Source of the DNA: Nannocystis pusilla
Lineage (GTDB): Bacteria; Myxococcota_A; Polyangia; Nannocystales; Nannocystaceae
Reading direction: 5' to 3'
DNA length: 64,000 nt
Assembly (NCBI RefSeq): GCF_020073745.1
Contig: NZ_JAIRAU010000001.1
Location: 1-64,000 of the forward strand
The notes under the pieces are model-generated. The model was not told where the DNA came from, did not search any database, and saw only the letters and a list, made by a program, of their open reading frames with translations. The position numbers and the translations under genes are program-made. Of the stretch, positions 7,725-16,500 are shown piece by piece. Within the stretch, counting starts at the first letter, position 1; the number at the start of each line of letters is the position of its first letter.

Positions 7725-10703
7725 ATGAGCGGTAACGAGAGGTCGCGATCGACAGGGCCGTTATTGTTGGTGGTCGCGGGGCTGGTGGTGGCCGCACTGT
7801 GGTGGTGGCGCGGCGGGGCCGGCGGCGGGGCGGAGCCGGAGGCGGCGGACGCGGGCGCGCTGCCGGTGCAGGGGCCGGTGGTCGCGCTGCCGGAGGGTCG
7901 GCCGGAGCTGGTGCTGCCGGTGCGCCTGGGCGAGCGGGCGTCGATCGCAGGGACGGTGCGAGACCCTCGCGGGCAGCCGGTGGCGGGGGCGCAGGTGTGC
8001 GCGACCACCCGGGCGGAGATGCTGGCGAGCAAGGACACCGAGAAGCCGATCTGCGCGACGAGCGAGCGCGACGGGCACTACCGCATCGAGGGGCTGTTCG
8101 GGGTGCGCTACACGGTGATGGCGAGCGCGCCGGGGTTCGCGCCGGGCGTCTATCAGCAGGGCCAGGGCGCGGCGTTGCGGAGCTGGATCGATCTGCGGCC
8201 GAAGATGGAGGCGGTCGGGATCGACGTCTCGCTCGAGGACGACGGCGTGGAGATCCACGGGGTGGTCAAGGACTTGAGCGGCGGACCCGTCGAGGGCGCG
8301 CAGGTGCAGGCCGATCGCAGCTTCGCGTGGACAGGCGCCGACGGGTCGTTCTCGATGTGGGTGAAGGCGGGGCCGGCGTGGGTGCAGGCGTCGGCCGAGG
8401 GCTACGCGCCGGGCAGCGAGGACGGGGTCGCGCCGGGGCACGCGTTCGAGGTGTTCTTGACGCCCGAGTCGGTGCTCGTCGGCAAGGTCGTGCGCGCAGG
8501 CGAGGGCGGCGAGCCGATCGAGGGGGCGCAGGTGTTCGCGACGGGCAGCAGCTGGTCGTTCAACACGAGGTCGGCGTACACCGACGCGAACGGGGAGTTC
8601 CGCATCGACGGGCTCGAGCCGGGGGCTTACAAGCCGCGGGCGGAGGCCGACGACGCGCTCGGGGTCGGCAAGGAGCAGGTGATCCTGGGGCTGGGCGAGA
8701 CGTCGGCGAAGATCGTGATCGAGGCGCACCCGGCGTTCCTGCTCGAGGGCACGGTGGTGACCGAGGGCGGCGGCAGCTGCGACAACGGCAACGTGAGCTT
8801 CAACGACAACGCGCAGGGGCGCAGCGATTGGGTGAGCGTCGAGGCGGGGCAGGTGCGCAAGCGCGGGGTCCTGCCGGGGGATTACCAGATCTCGGTCCAC
8901 TGCACCGGGTTCGTGGCGGCCGAGCGCTACGACCGGGTGAAGATCGTCGACAAGAGCGTGACCGGCCTGCGCTGGGAGGTGACGAAGGGGCACTCGATCC
9001 ACGGCGTGGTGGTCGACGGGTCCGGCAAGGGGGTGGAGAAGCTGAACATCAGCGCGGCGGCGAAGCCCGACCCGAACAACCCGCGCGCGCACCAGACCGA
9101 GGGCGCGTGGGGGGTCGTGACCGACGCGCAGGGGCGGTTCGAGCTGGCGGGGCTGTTGCCGGCGACCTACGAGGTGTCGGTCAGCTCGTACTCGCGGCCG
9201 CGGGCGACGCCGGCGAAGCCGACGATGGTCGTCTTGCCCGAGGGACAGGACGTAAAGGACATCCGCATCGAGCTGCCGCCGAGCGGCGAGCTGCGCGGGT
9301 CGGTGCGCGACCCGCAAGGGCAGCCGATCGCCAAGGCCAACGTCGGCATCAACGACGGGGTGCACTGGCAGTCGACGCAGGCGGCGGACGACGGCAGCTT
9401 CCACTTCGCGAGCGTGCCGGGCGGCGAGTACCGGGTGACGGCCAGCCACGGCTGGTGGGGCGGGTCGATGCGCAAGCCGGGGACCAGCGACGACGACGTG
9501 CAGGGCGAGGTGGTCGAGGTCCGCGACGGCAAGGTCGCGACGGTGAAGCTGGTGGTCGAGAGCTCGTCGGGGCGGATCAGCGGACAGGTGCGCGACGAGA
9601 GCGGCGGGCCGGTGGCCGACGCGTTCATCGAGTCGACGCGCGAGTCGGACAGCGCGGCGGCCTCGGCGGGCCGGGCGGTGCGCAACGGCCGGTGGGGCTC
9701 GTTCTGGGAGCAGCCGAAGCTGACCGACCAGGACGGCAGGTTCACGCTCGAGGGGTTGCCGACGGGCAAGCACACGCTCCGCGCGCACCGCAAGGGCGGC
9801 GGCGAGGCGATCGTCGAGCACGTGGAGCTCGGCAGCGACGTGGTGCTGACGATCGAGGCGGCCGGTCGGATGTCGGGCACGGTCGTGGTGCCCGGCGGCG
9901 GAGCGCCGGAGGAGTTCACGATCTCGGCGGTCGACGAGGCGACCGGCTACCGCCGCGGTGACCAGTTCTTCCGCACGGGCGGGGCGTGGAGCCTGGCCGA
10001 GCTGCCGGCCGGGAAGTACAAGGTGAGCGTGAGCGCGGGCGCCGGTACGGCGGAGATCCACACGACGATGAGCGCGGGCAAGGACACCAGCGGGGTCCGC
10101 ATCGAGCTGGCGCCGAAGGTGACGGTGCGCGGCACGGTGGTCGACACCGACGGCAAGCCGGTCGCGGGGATGGAGGTGTCCGTGCAGGCGCCCGGCACCT
10201 GGTCGAGCAGCGGGGCGGACGAGAACAAGCTGCACGTGACCGACGAGCAGGGCCGCTACGAGGTGGCCAACGCGCCGAGCGGGCAGGTGTCGATCCAGGT
10301 GTATCCGCGCGGCTGGGGCGACAGCGAGTTCTCGTGGTCGTCGATGCCGGCGCAGCTGTCGAACTCGGCGTCGGTGATCGAGCTGCCGCCGATCAAGGTG
10401 GCGCGCCGCCGGGTGAAGGACGGCGAGGCCTCGGGCGAGCTGGGGATCAAGTACAAGGAGTCGGAGGCGGGCGCCGACCCGCTGGCGCGGCGGTTGATCG
10501 TGGCGCACGTGCGGCCCGGCGGTCCGGCGGCGGTGGGCGGGATCCAGGTCGGGGACGAGGTGACGAGCGTCGACGGCCAGGACGTGAGCGGGGCGAACGC
10601 ATACCTGTACTACGCGCTGACGAACGTCCCCGAGGGGACGACGCTGACGTTCGGCCTGGCGAGCGGGAAGAGCGTGGCGGTGACGGCCGGCAAGAAGCCG
10701 TGA
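7725..10703 (+). CDS. Multi-domain carboxypeptidase-regulatory-like protein with C-terminal PDZ domain
   Basis: A 992-residue envelope protein of unknown function. A single membrane anchor at about residues 10-30 is followed by a run of beta-sandwich repeats of the CarboxypepD_reg/CnaB type (repeated Gly-x-Val-x-D/S-x-x-Gly-x-Pro-Val-x-x-A and Gly-x-Tyr/Phe-x-Leu/Val-x-x-Leu patterns). The last 80 or so residues form a PDZ-like unit (VRPGGPAAVGGIQVGDEVTSVDG). The ATG at 7725 places the anchor correctly, and the eight upstream codons overlap a palindrome. The next gene is a full-length paralog, so the two arose by duplication. PDZ plus sandwich repeats suggest a surface or periplasmic scaffold, but no enzyme motif is visible. 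Confidence 0.8.
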   Translation: MSGNERSRSTGPLLLVVAGLVVAALWWWRGGAGGGAEPEAADAGALPVQGPVVALPEGRPELVLPVRLGERASIAGTVRDPRGQPVAGAQVCATTRAEMLASKDTEKPICATSERDGHYRIEGLFGVRYTVMASAPGFAPGVYQQGQGAALRSWIDLRPKMEAVGIDVSLEDDGVEIHGVVKDLSGGPVEGAQVQADRSFAWTGADGSFSMWVKAGPAWVQASAEGYAPGSEDGVAPGHAFEVFLTPESVLVGKVVRAGEGGEPIEGAQVFATGSSWSFNTRSAYTDANGEFRIDGLEPGAYKPRAEADDALGVGKEQVILGLGETSAKIVIEAHPAFLLEGTVVTEGGGSCDNGNVSFNDNAQGRSDWVSVEAGQVRKRGVLPGDYQISVHCTGFVAAERYDRVKIVDKSVTGLRWEVTKGHSIHGVVVDGSGKGVEKLNISAAAKPDPNNPRAHQTEGAWGVVTDAQGRFELAGLLPATYEVSVSSYSRPRATPAKPTMVVLPEGQDVKDIRIELPPSGELRGSVRDPQGQPIAKANVGINDGVHWQSTQAADDGSFHFASVPGGEYRVTASHGWWGGSMRKPGTSDDDVQGEVVEVRDGKVATVKLVVESSSGRISGQVRDESGGPVADAFIESTRESDSAAASAGRAVRNGRWGSFWEQPKLTDQDGRFTLEGLPTGKHTLRAHRKGGGEAIVEHVELGSDVVLTIEAAGRMSGTVVVPGGGAPEEFTISAVDEATGYRRGDQFFRTGGAWSLAELPAGKYKVSVSAGAGTAEIHTTMSAGKDTSGVRIELAPKVTVRGTVVDTDGKPVAGMEVSVQAPGTWSSSGADENKLHVTDEQGRYEVANAPSGQVSIQVYPRGWGDSEFSWSSMPAQLSNSASVIELPPIKVARRRVKDGEASGELGIKYKESEAGADPLARRLIVAHVRPGGPAAVGGIQVGDEVTSVDGQDVSGANAYLYYALTNVPEGTTLTFGLASGKSVAVTAGKKP

Positions 10704-10711
10704 GGAGTGAG

Positions 10712-10748
10712 CTGTCCCTCGGGTCATGTGATTGGACCCGAGGGACAG
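10712..10748. terminator. 14-bp-stem hairpin between tandem paralogs
   Basis: CTGTCCCTCGGGTC at 10712-10725 pairs perfectly with 10735-10748 across a 9-base loop. It starts 8 bases after the first paralog's stop, and its right arm ends against the AGGAGGG ribosome binding site of the second paralog. It could terminate the first transcript, or sequester the next gene's binding site if read through. Confidence 0.6.
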
Positions 10749-10757
10749 GAGGGATCG

Positions 10758-13676
10758 ATGCGCATGCGGAGCGAACGAGTCGTCGGTGCAGTGTTGCTGG
10801 TGATCGCGGGCGGACTGTGGTGGCTGCGCGGCTCGCCGGAGGAGGTGGGGATCGCGGCGGGCGAGGAGGTTCGCGGGCCGGAGCTGCCGGCGGTGGGGCG
10901 CGAGGGCGCGGAGGAGCCGCAGACGATCGAGCTGCGGCTCGGGGCGCTGGCGTCGATCGCGGGGACGATCACCGATCCGCAGGGCAAGCCGGTCGCGGGC
11001 GCGCAAGTGTGCGCGTCGACGATGTCGGAGCGGCTGACGCAGGACGAACGGCGTCGACGCAACTGCGTGACGAGCGAGCGCGACGGGCACTACCGGATCG
11101 CGGGGCTGTTCGGGGTGCGTCACGAGGTGATCGCGGGGGCTCCGACCTTCAAGCCGACGCGGTACGAGCGCGGCGAGGGGGCCGGGCGGCGCGAGTGGAT
11201 CGATCTGCGGCCGGCGATGGAGGCGCTGGGCGTCGACATCGTGCTCGAGGCGGGCGGCGTCGAGGTGCGCGGGGTCGTGAAAGATCTGAGCGGCGGCGCG
11301 ATCGAGGGCGCGGTGGTGCAGGACTGGCGGCAGTTCTCCACGCTCACCGGGCCCGAGGGCGAATTCTCGATGTGGGTGCAGCCGGGGGAGATCGGGCTGA
11401 GTGCGACGGCCGATGGCTACACCATGGGCAGCGACGGGGGGGTGGCGCCGGGGCACGCGTACGAGATCCTGCTGACGCCGGAGGCGGTGCTCGTCGGCAA
11501 GGTGGTGCGGGCCGGCGGCGGGGAGCCGCTCGAGGGCGTGCGCGTGCTGGGGAACGGTCCCGGAGGAGGGTCGACGATGACCGACGCGCAGGGACAGTTC
11601 CGCATCGACCGCCTGCTGCCGGGGCCGTACAAGCCGCGGGCGGAGTCGGACGAGGTGTACGGGCTGGCCGAGGAGCAGGTGATGCTCGGGCTGGGAGAGA
11701 CGTCGGAGCCGGTGGTGATCGCGGCGCATCCGGCGTTCTTCGTCGAGGGGCGCGTGGTGATCGAAGGGGGAGGGAGTTGTGACACCGGCTGGGTGGCGCT
11801 GCGCGACGCCGCGGGCGGTCGCTGGGCGCAGGCACAGGTGGAGGTGGACGGGGTGGCGCGGCTCCGCGGGATCCGGGCGGGCGAGTACAAGGTCGATGTG
11901 CGTTGCCAGGGACATGTCCCTGAGGACACGTACGAGGACGTGAAGATCACGGACAGGAGCGTGTCGGGGCTGGCGTGGAAGGTGTCGCGCGGGCAGGCGA
12001 TCCGCGGGGTGGTGGTCGACGCGCGCGGCGAGCCGGTGGCGAAGGTCCGGGTCGTGGCCGCGCCGCAGCAAAACGCGAGCGACCCGCGGGTGCAGAAGAC
12101 GTCGGGGAACGCCAAGACCGCGGCGAGCGGGCGCTTCGAGGTGACGGGGCTGCTCTCGGGTCGCTATCTGCTCGAGGTGCAGGCGTGGGAGCCGCCGCGG
12201 GCGACCCCGCCGAAGCCGCTGGAAGTGACCGTGTCGAAGGGACAGGATCTCGATGGGGTGCGGATCGAGCTGCCGGCGACGGGCGAGGTGCGTGGGAGCG
12301 TCCGCGACGCGGAGGGACGGCCGGTGCGCGGGGCGTCGGCGGCGCTGTCCGGCGGCTCGAGTCGCTACGGGTCGTCGGTGGCGGACGACGGGACGTTCCG
12401 CATCGAATACGTGGGGGCCGGCGAGTACCGGGTCAGGGCGCACCGAGGATTCGAGGACCTGCGCGCGCCGGGCACGAGCGACGACGACGTGCAGGGCGAG
12501 AAGATCGAGGTGCGCAGCGACGCGGTGACGACGGTGGACCTGGTGGTGGCGAGCGCGAGCGGGAAGATCACCGGGGTGGTGCGCGACGAGCACGGGAGCC
12601 CGGTCGCGGACGCGTTCGTCGAGGCGGCGCGGGAGTCGGAGCGGGCGGGGGCCGCAGGGAACGCCGGCTCGCTCGAGACGCGGTGGAGCTTCGGGAAGAA
12701 GCCCAACCTGACCGACGCCGACGGGAGGTTTTCGCTGAGCGATCTGTCGGAGGGCAAGCACACGCTGCGGGCGCACCGTCGCGGCGGTGGTGAGGCGCTC
12801 GTCGAGCACGTGGCGCTCGGGAGCGAGGTGACGCTGACGATCGCGGCGGCGGGACGGGTGGCCGGGACGGTGTCGCTGCGCGGGGGCGCTGCGCCGGAGG
12901 AGTTCTCGGTGCGGATGTTCGACGAGACGAGCGGGTATCGCCGCCAGGATCAGTTCTATCGCACGGGCGGGGCGTGGAGCTTCGCCGAGGTGCCGGCGGG
13001 GACGTTCAAGCTGCAGGTCAGCACGGGGGCCGGGGCGGCGGAGACGACGGTGACGGTGGCGGCCGGCGAGGAGCTCGCGGGCGTGCGCGTCGAGCTGACG
13101 CCGAAGGTCACGGTGCGCGGGACGGTGGTCGACCTCGACGGGAAGCCGGTGCCGGGGATGGCGGTCCAGGTGACGGGAAGCGGCGCCACGGCGAGCGCGA
13201 AGGACGGCAAGGCGAACGTGACCGACGAGTCAGGTCGGTTCGAGGTCCACAACGCGCCGGCGGGGCCCGTGCGCGTGATCGTGATACCGAACGGACGCGG
13301 CGACTACGACTTCACGAGTGCGTCGGCGCTGCTGTCGGCCGAGGCGCCGACTGTCGAGCTGCCGCCGATCCCGATCGCGCCGCGGCGGGTCGAGCCGAAC
13401 GGGGCGTCGGGGGACCTCGGCTATACGCTCCGCGACGTCGAGCCCGGGGCAGATCCGCTGCAGCGGCGCTGGATCGTGGCGCACGTGCGGCCCGGGGGAC
13501 CCGCGGCGCGGGCCGGGGTGGTGGTCGGCGACGAGATCGTGAGCGTCGACGGACACGACGTGCGCGGGGCGAACAACCACCTGTTCTTCCCGCTGACGCG
13601 GGTGGCGGCGAACACCGCGGTGACGCTGGGGCTGGCGCGCGGGGCGAGCGTCGCGGTCACGGCCGTGCCGCGATGA
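10758..13676 (+). CDS. Multi-domain carboxypeptidase-regulatory-like protein with C-terminal PDZ domain (paralog 2)
   Basis: A 972-residue paralog of the preceding gene with the same plan: N-terminal membrane anchor (about residues 5-22), repeated CarboxypepD_reg/CnaB-like sandwiches, and a PDZ-like end (VRPGGPAARAGVVVGDEIVSVDG). The ATG at 10758 has a strong AGGAGGG six bases upstream, which decides the start over the GTG at 10707. Near residue 385 a perfect 16-bp palindrome (11907-11922) replaces unrelated codons in the paralog without changing length. Function unknown; probably envelope-anchored. Confidence 0.8.
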   Translation: MRMRSERVVGAVLLVIAGGLWWLRGSPEEVGIAAGEEVRGPELPAVGREGAEEPQTIELRLGALASIAGTITDPQGKPVAGAQVCASTMSERLTQDERRRRNCVTSERDGHYRIAGLFGVRHEVIAGAPTFKPTRYERGEGAGRREWIDLRPAMEALGVDIVLEAGGVEVRGVVKDLSGGAIEGAVVQDWRQFSTLTGPEGEFSMWVQPGEIGLSATADGYTMGSDGGVAPGHAYEILLTPEAVLVGKVVRAGGGEPLEGVRVLGNGPGGGSTMTDAQGQFRIDRLLPGPYKPRAESDEVYGLAEEQVMLGLGETSEPVVIAAHPAFFVEGRVVIEGGGSCDTGWVALRDAAGGRWAQAQVEVDGVARLRGIRAGEYKVDVRCQGHVPEDTYEDVKITDRSVSGLAWKVSRGQAIRGVVVDARGEPVAKVRVVAAPQQNASDPRVQKTSGNAKTAASGRFEVTGLLSGRYLLEVQAWEPPRATPPKPLEVTVSKGQDLDGVRIELPATGEVRGSVRDAEGRPVRGASAALSGGSSRYGSSVADDGTFRIEYVGAGEYRVRAHRGFEDLRAPGTSDDDVQGEKIEVRSDAVTTVDLVVASASGKITGVVRDEHGSPVADAFVEAARESERAGAAGNAGSLETRWSFGKKPNLTDADGRFSLSDLSEGKHTLRAHRRGGGEALVEHVALGSEVTLTIAAAGRVAGTVSLRGGAAPEEFSVRMFDETSGYRRQDQFYRTGGAWSFAEVPAGTFKLQVSTGAGAAETTVTVAAGEELAGVRVELTPKVTVRGTVVDLDGKPVPGMAVQVTGSGATASAKDGKANVTDESGRFEVHNAPAGPVRVIVIPNGRGDYDFTSASALLSAEAPTVELPPIPIAPRRVEPNGASGDLGYTLRDVEPGADPLQRRWIVAHVRPGGPAARAGVVVGDEIVSVDGHDVRGANNHLFFPLTRVAANTAVTLGLARGASVAVTAVPR

Positions 13677-13692
13677 GTTTTTATTAAAGAGG

Positions 13693-13712
13693 GCATGTCC
13701 GTTGGGACATGC
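13693..13712. terminator. Hairpin GCATGTCC-GTTG-GGACATGC
   Basis: Perfect 8-bp stem with a 4-base loop, 17 bases after the PDZ protein stop. It is the first of two adjacent hairpins of the palindrome family between this gene and the convergent desaturase. Confidence 0.6.
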
Positions 13713-13716
13713 GTAT

Positions 13717-13744
13717 GGCGACATGCCCGACTGGGCATGTCGCC
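13717..13744. terminator. Perfect 12-bp-stem hairpin between convergent genes
   Basis: GGCGACATGCCC pairs with GGGCATGTCGCC across the loop GACT. It lies 18 bases beyond the desaturase stop on the minus strand. The stem has the GGGCATG variant of the motif on both arms, so the pairing is preserved although the sequence differs from its neighbour at 13693. Confidence 0.6.
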
Positions 13745-13762
13745 AAGGACAGGGCGATCCGC

Positions 13763-14716
13763 TCAGAGCTGGTCGGGCAGGGCGGCGTCGAGGGCGTCGC
13801 GCAGGTCGATCTCGCTGCTGGCGGCCGGGGCGGTCGGGCCGGCGCTCTTGCGGCGGCCCTCGGCGAGGATGGTCTCGGGGACAGGTCGCAGGTCCCACAC
13901 GAGGCCGACCCAGCTCATGGCCTTGAGGATGTAGTAGGTGATGTCGACCTCCCACCAGTAGAAGCCCTGGCGGGTCGAGCCCATGTAGTGGTGGTGGTTG
14001 TTGTGCCAGCCCTCGCCGAGGGTGATGAGCGCCAGCAGCCAGTTGTTGCGGCTGGTGTCGGTGGTGGCGAAGCGGCGCTTGCCGAACACGTGGGCGAGCG
14101 AGTTGATGGTGAAGGTGCCGTGCCACAGCAGGGTGGTGCTGAGGGCGAAGGCGATGAAGAGGCCCGACCAACCCATGGTGAGGGTGGTGAGGACGCCGAG
14201 GACGGTCGGCGGGACATACCAGTGCTTGTCGAGCCAGCGCAGCTCGGGGTACTTGGCGAGGTCGCGGATCTTGTTGTAGTCGGTGTGGCCGGCGTTCTTC
14301 TCGTAGATCCAGCCGATGTGCGAGTACCAGAAGCCGCGCTGGATCGGCGAGTGGGTGTCCCACGGCAGATCGCTGAACTTGTGGTGGTTGCGGTGGTGCG
14401 CGGCCCACCACAGCACGCCGCGCTGCGAGGCGGTCTGGGTCAGGAAGGCGGCGATGAACTGGACGATCCGGCTGGTCTTGAAGGTGCGGTGCGAGAAGTA
14501 CCGGTGGTACCAGCCGGTGACGAAGAACATGCGCCCGAAGTAGAGGGCGAAGCACATGGCCCAGTCCTGCCAGCGCGCGCCGGTCCACAGCGCGCCGAGC
14601 GGGAGCAGGTGGATGATCGCCATCGGCCCGATGCTGGCCCAGTCGTACCCCGGTCGCTCCGGCGCAGGGAGGTCGCGGTACTTGTCGGGGATCGGGATCG
14701 GCGAGTCGAGCTGCAT
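13763..14716 (-). CDS. Acyl-CoA/acyl-lipid delta-9-type fatty acid desaturase
   Basis: A 317-residue integral membrane di-iron desaturase. The three histidine boxes are intact: HRYFSH at residues 71-76, HHRNHH at 107-112, and EGWHNNHHHY near residue 250. Hydrophobic segments flank them as in stearoyl-CoA-type desaturases. The length is usual for the bacterial family. It starts 62 bases after the response regulator gene on the same strand and may share its transcript. It would introduce a double bond into membrane fatty acids. Confidence 0.9.
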   Translation of the reverse strand: MQLDSPIPIPDKYRDLPAPERPGYDWASIGPMAIIHLLPLGALWTGARWQDWAMCFALYFGRMFFVTGWYHRYFSHRTFKTSRIVQFIAAFLTQTASQRGVLWWAAHHRNHHKFSDLPWDTHSPIQRGFWYSHIGWIYEKNAGHTDYNKIRDLAKYPELRWLDKHWYVPPTVLGVLTTLTMGWSGLFIAFALSTTLLWHGTFTINSLAHVFGKRRFATTDTSRNNWLLALITLGEGWHNNHHHYMGSTRQGFYWWEVDITYYILKAMSWVGLVWDLRPVPETILAEGRRKSAGPTAPAASSEIDLRDALDAALPDQL

Positions 14717-14778
14717 GCGCTCCGGTCAAGGTGCCGGAGTTGCCCGATCGATGCCTGTCCTCGAGTCGTCACCTCGTG

Positions 14779-15534
14779 TCACGGTTTGGTCACCGGACTC
14801 GGGACGACGAACTTGTAGCCTGTGCCCCGCACCGACACGAAATACACGGGGTTCACCGGGTCGGGTTCGAAGTGGCGCCGTAGGCGCATGATGAAGTTGT
14901 CGACCATGCGCGTGTTGGGGTAGTTGGCGAGCTTCCACACCTGCTCTTGCAGCTCCTGGCGCGAGAGCACTCGACCCGGATTGGCCGCGAAGTAGCGCAC
15001 GAGGTCGAACTCGAGGCGCGTGAGCTTGACCTCCTGGTCGCCCATGCGGGCCTCGCCGCGCTCGACGTCGATGACGGCGTCGCCGAAGCGGATCGGCGCG
15101 GTCGATGCGGTGGTGTCCTGCGCGGGTCGCTCGAGCGGCGGGCGTTGCTCGCGCTCCCACGAGCGCCTGCGCAGCAGCGAGCGCACCCGGGCCAGCAACT
15201 CGCTGAGCTCGAACGGCTTGACGAGGTAGTCGTCGGCGCCGACCTCGAGGCCGCGCACGCGGTCGTCGGTGGCGTCGCGCGCGGTCAGCATGAGGACGGG
15301 GCTGAAGTTGCCGCCGTCGCGCAACTTCTTGCACAGCTCGAAGCCGTCGGTGTCGGGGAGCATGACGTCGAGGACGATGACGTCGTAGCGCGCCCCGAGC
15401 AGGAGCTCGGCGGCCCGCCGCGCGGTGCTGGCGAGGTCGACGGCGTAACCCTCGAGCTCGAAGTTCAGCTTGAGCCCGGCGGCGAGGTGCTGCTCGTCCT
15501 CGACGAGGAGGAGTCGGGGGGTGGTGAGGTTCAT
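14779..15534 (-). CDS. OmpR-family response regulator
   Basis: A 251-residue regulator with an N-terminal receiver (LLVEDE acidic pocket; phospho-acceptor Asp in VLDVMLPD; Lys in LVKPF) and a C-terminal winged helix (LTRLEFDLVRYFAANPG ... VRGTGYKF). A Pro/Ser/Thr-rich linker of about 30 residues joins them. Its ATG overlaps the sensor kinase stop by four bases (ATGA), so the two are translationally coupled partners. Confidence 0.92.
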   Translation of the reverse strand: MNLTTPRLLLVEDEQHLAAGLKLNFELEGYAVDLASTARRAAELLLGARYDVIVLDVMLPDTDGFELCKKLRDGGNFSPVLMLTARDATDDRVRGLEVGADDYLVKPFELSELLARVRSLLRRRSWEREQRPPLERPAQDTTASTAPIRFGDAVIDVERGEARMGDQEVKLTRLEFDLVRYFAANPGRVLSRQELQEQVWKLANYPNTRMVDNFIMRLRRHFEPDPVNPVYFVSVRGTGYKFVVPSPVTKP

Positions 15535-16469
15535 GCCGTGCGCAGGCGGATGGGGAGGGTGATGCGGAGCGTGGTGCCCTGGCCGGGGCCAGGCGAGAGG
15601 GCCTCGGCGCGACCGCCGAGCGAGCGCACGATCGCCGAGACGACGTAGAGGCCGAGGCCGGTGCCGCGGCGCTCGCGGACGGCCTCCTCGGGGACGCGGT
15701 AGAAGCGCTCGAAGACGCGGCGCAGGTGGGTGCGCGGGATGCCGATCCCGCGGTCGCGCACCTCGAGCGCGACGAGCCCGCGGCCCTCGACGGCGCTGGC
15801 GCTGACGACGACCTCGACGTCGTCGCCGCTGTACTTGATGGCGTTGTCGATGAGGTTCTCGAGCACGGCCGCCAGCGCGACCTCGTCGGTGACGATCCGC
15901 AGCTCGGGGGCGATGTCGACGCGGACGACGTCGTCGGCCAGGTGGGCGCGACGCGTGACCCCGCCGGCGCAGCGGCGCGCGAGCTCGGCCAGCGAGATGT
16001 CGGTGAGGTGCTGCGACGGCCGGACCTCGCCGGCCAGGCGCGTGGCCGTGAGCACGCGGTCGATGAAGGCGCTCAGGCGCTCGACGTCGTCGAGCATCAT
16101 CCGCCGCAGCCGCTCGTGCTGCGCGCCCGGCAGGTCGGGCCGCGCGAGCGTCTCGAGGCACAGCTTGAGCGCGGCGAGCGGGCTCTTGAGCTCGTGCGTG
16201 ACCGAGTCGATGAAGCTGGTCTGGCGCCGGACCTCGCGGATCTCCCGGACCAGGAAGACCGTGAAGAGGACGATCACGAACATGACGACCACCAGCGAGC
16301 CGATGCCCGCGGCCAGCAACCAGCGGTTGCCGCGCAGGTCGGCCACCAGCTCGGGGTTCTGCAGCACCAGGTAGCTCCAGCCGACCAGCAGCGCCAGGCA
16401 CAGCGCGACCGCGCCGGAGGCCAGGATGATCGGCACGGAGATCGACCGCGTCATGCGGGCGATCGCCAT
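15531..16469 (-). CDS. Sensor histidine kinase
   Basis: A 312-residue membrane histidine kinase. Two transmembrane helices lie at about residues 8-33 and 45-70 with almost no periplasmic sensor between them, then a dimerisation/phospho-acceptor segment (SVTHELKSPLAALK) and an ATP-binding domain with N (NLIDNAIKYS), G1 (DRGIGIP), F and G2 (GTGLGLYV) boxes. I chose the ATG at 16469 because GAAGGA lies 8 bases upstream; an in-frame ATG at 16490 has no such site. It sits 31 bases after a lipoprotein gene, which could supply the missing sensory part. Confidence 0.88.
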   Translation of the reverse strand: MAIARMTRSISVPIILASGAVALCLALLVGWSYLVLQNPELVADLRGNRWLLAAGIGSLVVVMFVIVLFTVFLVREIREVRRQTSFIDSVTHELKSPLAALKLCLETLARPDLPGAQHERLRRMMLDDVERLSAFIDRVLTATRLAGEVRPSQHLTDISLAELARRCAGGVTRRAHLADDVVRVDIAPELRIVTDEVALAAVLENLIDNAIKYSGDDVEVVVSASAVEGRGLVALEVRDRGIGIPRTHLRRVFERFYRVPEEAVRERRGTGLGLYVVSAIVRSLGGRAEALSPGPGQGTTLRITLPIRLRTA

Positions 16470-16500
16470 GGTGCGTGTCCTTCGAGTCATGGCGAAAGGT

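Noticed and set aside
7761..12809. A 1682-codon antisense frame opposite the PDZ paralogs, and similar long shadow frames elsewhere
   Set aside because: Composition is His/Arg/Ala/Leu-rich with no domains, and the opposite strand encodes clearly conserved repeats. High GC removes stops in the shadow frame.
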